Origin: VFBF01 sp964530695
Lineage (GTDB): Bacteria; Pseudomonadota; Alphaproteobacteria; Caulobacterales; Aquidulcibacteraceae
Length of the DNA stretch: 23,912 nucleotides
Direction: 5' to 3'
NCBI GenBank assembly: GCA_964530695.1
Contig: CAZGYQ010000052.1
Span: forward strand, 1 to 23,912
Shown here: piece after piece, positions 22,039 through 23,912 of the stretch
How the letters are laid out: every line of letters begins with the position of its first letter
Position numbering within the stretch: position 1 is the stretch's first letter
Notes under the pieces: generated by a model
The model's input: the letters and a program-made list of their open reading frames with translations, nothing else
What the model was told of the DNA's origin: nothing
Databases searched by the model: none
Position numbers and translations under genes: made by a program

Positions 22039-23250
22039 ATGTCCGCCAAGAGCCTCGGCTTCGACGCCGCCCGCCTGAAACGCATCGACGCCTTCTTCGC
22101 GGAAAAGTACCTCGCCCCCGGCAAGCTGCCCTGCGCGCTGACGATGGTGGCGCGCGGCGGGGAGGTGGCGCATCTCGGCGTGCAGGGCTTCGCCGACGTC
22201 GAGCGCAAGGAAAGGATTACCGAGGATACGGTGTTCCGCATCTATTCGATGACCAAGCCGATCACGAGCGCGGCGTTCATGATGCTGGTGGAGGAAGGCA
22301 AGGTCGCGCTCGACGATCCCGTCCACCGCTTCATCCCCGCGTGGCGCGAACTTGGTGTTTTCGACGCGGGCTTCGTCGGTACGTTCCGCACCCACCGGCC
22401 TGCGCGGCCGATGCTGATGGTCGATCTGCTGCGGCACACCTCCGGGCTCACCTACGGCTTCCAGAACCGCACCAACGTGGATGCCGCCTACCGCAAGAGC
22501 GGCATCGGCGAACTGCCGCACAAGGGCACGCTCGACACGATGATCGAAGGGCTGGCGAAGATCCCGCTCGAATTCTCGCCGGGCGATGCGTGGAACTATT
22601 CGGTGTCCACCGACGTGCTCGGCTATCTGGTCGAGAAGATTTCCGGCATGCCGTTTTCGCAGTTCCTGAAGGAACGCATCTTCGATCCGCTCGGCATGGT
22701 CGACACCGCCTTCGATGTCGCAGCCAGCGCCGCGGAGCGCTTCGCAAGCTGTTACGCGGCGCTGCCCAATGGCGGCATGTTCCGCCAGGACGATGCGCGC
22801 GAAAGCGAGTACCTGAAACCGCCTTTGTTCGTGTCAGGCGGCGGAGGGCTCGTTTCCACTGCAGGGGATTATCTGAAGCTCTGCCGCATGTTTCTCAACG
22901 GCGGCGAACTGAACGCCAGACGCCTGCTCGGGCGCAAGACCACTGAACTGATGACGATGAACCACCTGCCCGGCGGACAGTATCTCTCGGACATGTCGAA
23001 GTCGCTGTTCAGCGAGGTGGCCTATGACGGCGTCGGCTTCGGTCTTGGATTCGCCGTTACGGCAGATCCGGCGAAGACGTTGCTGCCCGGCAGCGTCGGT
23101 GAATATTCCTGGGGCGGTGCGGCGAGCACGTATTTCTGGATCGACCCGAAAGAAGAGCTGATCGCGATCTTCATGACGCAGCTCCTGCCATCGACGCTGT
23201 ATCCGCTACGTCGCGAGTTGCGGACGCTGGTATATTCGGCGCTGGCGTGA
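22039..23250 (+). CDS. Beta-lactamase-family serine hydrolase (class C/esterase type)
   Basis: A 403 aa serine hydrolase of the beta-lactamase/transpeptidase-like superfamily, the group holding class C beta-lactamases, DD-peptidases and family VIII esterases. The nucleophile motif is SMTK (Ser70, Lys73), followed by HTSGLTYGF near 133-141, the second-motif Tyr187 in YSVS, SGGGGLVSTAGDY near 266-278, and WGG at 358-360 in the KTG position. YSVS instead of YxN and WGG instead of KTG favour an esterase over a beta-lactamase. No signal peptide is visible, so it is probably cytoplasmic. The ATG at 22039 has GGAGGA 8 nt upstream and is preferred to a TTG at 21985. It is divergent from murC. The substrate is unknown. 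Confidence 0.9.
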   Translation: MSAKSLGFDAARLKRIDAFFAEKYLAPGKLPCALTMVARGGEVAHLGVQGFADVERKERITEDTVFRIYSMTKPITSAAFMMLVEEGKVALDDPVHRFIPAWRELGVFDAGFVGTFRTHRPARPMLMVDLLRHTSGLTYGFQNRTNVDAAYRKSGIGELPHKGTLDTMIEGLAKIPLEFSPGDAWNYSVSTDVLGYLVEKISGMPFSQFLKERIFDPLGMVDTAFDVAASAAERFASCYAALPNGGMFRQDDARESEYLKPPLFVSGGGGLVSTAGDYLKLCRMFLNGGELNARRLLGRKTTELMTMNHLPGGQYLSDMSKSLFSEVAYDGVGFGLGFAVTADPAKTLLPGSVGEYSWGGAASTYFWIDPKEELIAIFMTQLLPSTLYPLRRELRTLVYSALA

Positions 23251-23506
23251 CCTGGATCCCGCAGAGAGCGAAGGCATGACGACCTGTCGCCAGATCAGAA
23301 ATGGCTACGCCCGCCTGCGTCGGCTGGACACGCCGGCGGCGCCCGGTCCCGGGAAGAGGCTGAGTTTGCGCGCAATCTATCCCGGCATCTCAACACCGCT
23401 CCCGTCCGCCGCCGCAGGCGCAAGCTTGCACCCGCGACATGCTTTCGAGATACAAAGGGAACGGAGCGGCGTCAGCTTGGGGCGAACGCAAACCCCGCCG
23501 CCTCGC
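23251..23506. other. Convergent intergenic region without a supported gene
   Basis: 256 bp between the serine hydrolase and PilZ stop codons. An open frame from 23276 on the plus strand runs antisense through most of the PilZ gene and has no recognisable product. I see no strong terminator hairpin or repeat here. Confidence 0.5.
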
Positions 23507-23821
23507 TCATCCCTCCTCCAAGAACTTCAGCCCCGCCACGCCGTCGCCCTGCCAGACCACCCGCGCCCAGCGTTCCATGGCGAGCGCGGGCGCGGCGATG
23601 ACGATGCGCGACGGCAGGTCCACGCGCGCGGCGTACGCCACGCACGCGCCGCGCGGGCTGAGGTCCGTGATCGCCGCGCGTATCCTGAAATAGCCTTCGA
23701 TGGTCAGCGTCGCGTCGTGGAACACCGGCAGACGCCCGATCGCGCGCCGTTCGACGAACGGCGCTGCTTCGGGTTTGGTGGTTTTGCCGCGCGTGCTATC
23801 GAACAGATGCAATTTGAACAT
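23507..23821 (-). CDS. PilZ-domain protein
   Basis: A 104 aa single-domain protein likely to bind cyclic di-GMP. The RxxxR motif is Arg26-Ala-Ile-Gly-Arg30 (preceded by Glu24-Arg25), and the D/NxSxxG motif is Asp53-Leu-Ser55-Pro-Arg-Gly58. WARVVWQGDGVAGLKFLEE forms the closing beta strands. The short N-terminus (MFKLHLFDSTRGKTTKPEA) has no membrane segment. The ATG at 23821 has no good Shine-Dalgarno; a later start would lose little of the fold. It is convergent with the serine hydrolase gene, and the nearest c-di-GMP enzyme gene is the GGDEF-EAL at 14431-16497. It could relay c-di-GMP to motility, polysaccharide or cell-cycle targets; the target cannot be read here. Confidence 0.85.
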   Translation of the reverse strand: MFKLHLFDSTRGKTTKPEAAPFVERRAIGRLPVFHDATLTIEGYFRIRAAITDLSPRGACVAYAARVDLPSRIVIAAPALAMERWARVVWQGDGVAGLKFLEEG

Positions 23822-23912
23822 GGAACGGCGTCCGGTCTCGACACCATTGTCCGCTACCTAGGTGTGGAGTCTGAGCGGGTTGTTCACGGGAGCTGAGTGC
23901 GGAAAGCTGGCG

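Noticed and set aside
21895..22521. N-terminal extension of murC to 679 aa
   Set aside because: The extension is antisense to the serine hydrolase gene, and MurC homology begins near the ATG at 21894 with a good ribosome binding site.
23276..23896. 206-aa plus-strand frame over the PilZ gene
   Set aside because: No domain; it is antisense to a PilZ protein with both c-di-GMP motifs.
1..23912. CRISPR arrays, tRNA/rRNA genes, insertion sequences, prophage
   Set aside because: No regularly spaced repeats, cloverleaf-like segments, transposase/integrase genes or phage genes were seen on either strand.

Overview
The window is GC-rich, gene-dense chromosomal DNA of an alphaproteobacterium. Pointers to that class are the linked hpf-ptsN pair, an HAD domain of the kind fused to UbiA-type proteins in alphaproteobacteria, several promoters resembling the Caulobacter sigma-73 consensus, and intergenic REP-like hairpins. 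A position near Caulobacterales is my inference from gene style, not a demonstrated placement. I find no rRNA, tRNA, CRISPR array, insertion sequence or prophage, and no stretch over 300 bp lacks a gene. The longest gaps are 16498-16738 and 23251-23506.

Layout. 1-1864 (minus): pgm and the start of ugd, making hexose-1-phosphate and UDP-glucuronate. 2088-3244 (plus): gpmA and an overlapping stand-alone RibD-type deaminase. 3318-7319 (minus): a GT4 glycosyltransferase, kdsA, a CheY-like receiver and a membrane-embedded alpha/beta hydrolase. 7433-9786 (plus): a UDP-glucuronate 4-epimerase and a divergent serine hydroxymethyltransferase, ending in a compound hairpin element. 9954-13469 (minus): a secreted retropepsin-like protein, an HAD phosphatase, ptsN, hpf and a pirin. 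13563-14486 (plus): a LysR regulator divergent from the pirin. 14431-16497 (minus): a membrane GGDEF-EAL protein. 16739-18333 (plus): two uncharacterised proteins separated by a REP-like pair. 18320-21894 (minus): murB, an FAD monooxygenase and murC. 22039-23250 (plus): a beta-lactamase-fold serine hydrolase. 23507-23821 (minus): a PilZ protein.

The main theme is the cell envelope. Pgm, Ugd and the epimerase form a route from glucose-6-phosphate through UDP-GlcA to UDP-GalA. KdsA supplies the Kdo precursor, a glycosyltransferase lies beside it, and MurB and MurC make peptidoglycan precursor. A second theme is c-di-GMP and stress physiology (GGDEF-EAL, PilZ, PtsN, Hpf).

The points I find most unusual are these. 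An FAD monooxygenase is wedged between murC and murB, with no dcw neighbours on either side. The SHMT has altered PLP-site motifs. The alpha/beta hydrolase fold is interrupted by four membrane segments. Two REP-like hairpin pairs show compensatory base changes. I did not identify a clearly new multi-gene system; most of the window is conserved housekeeping.
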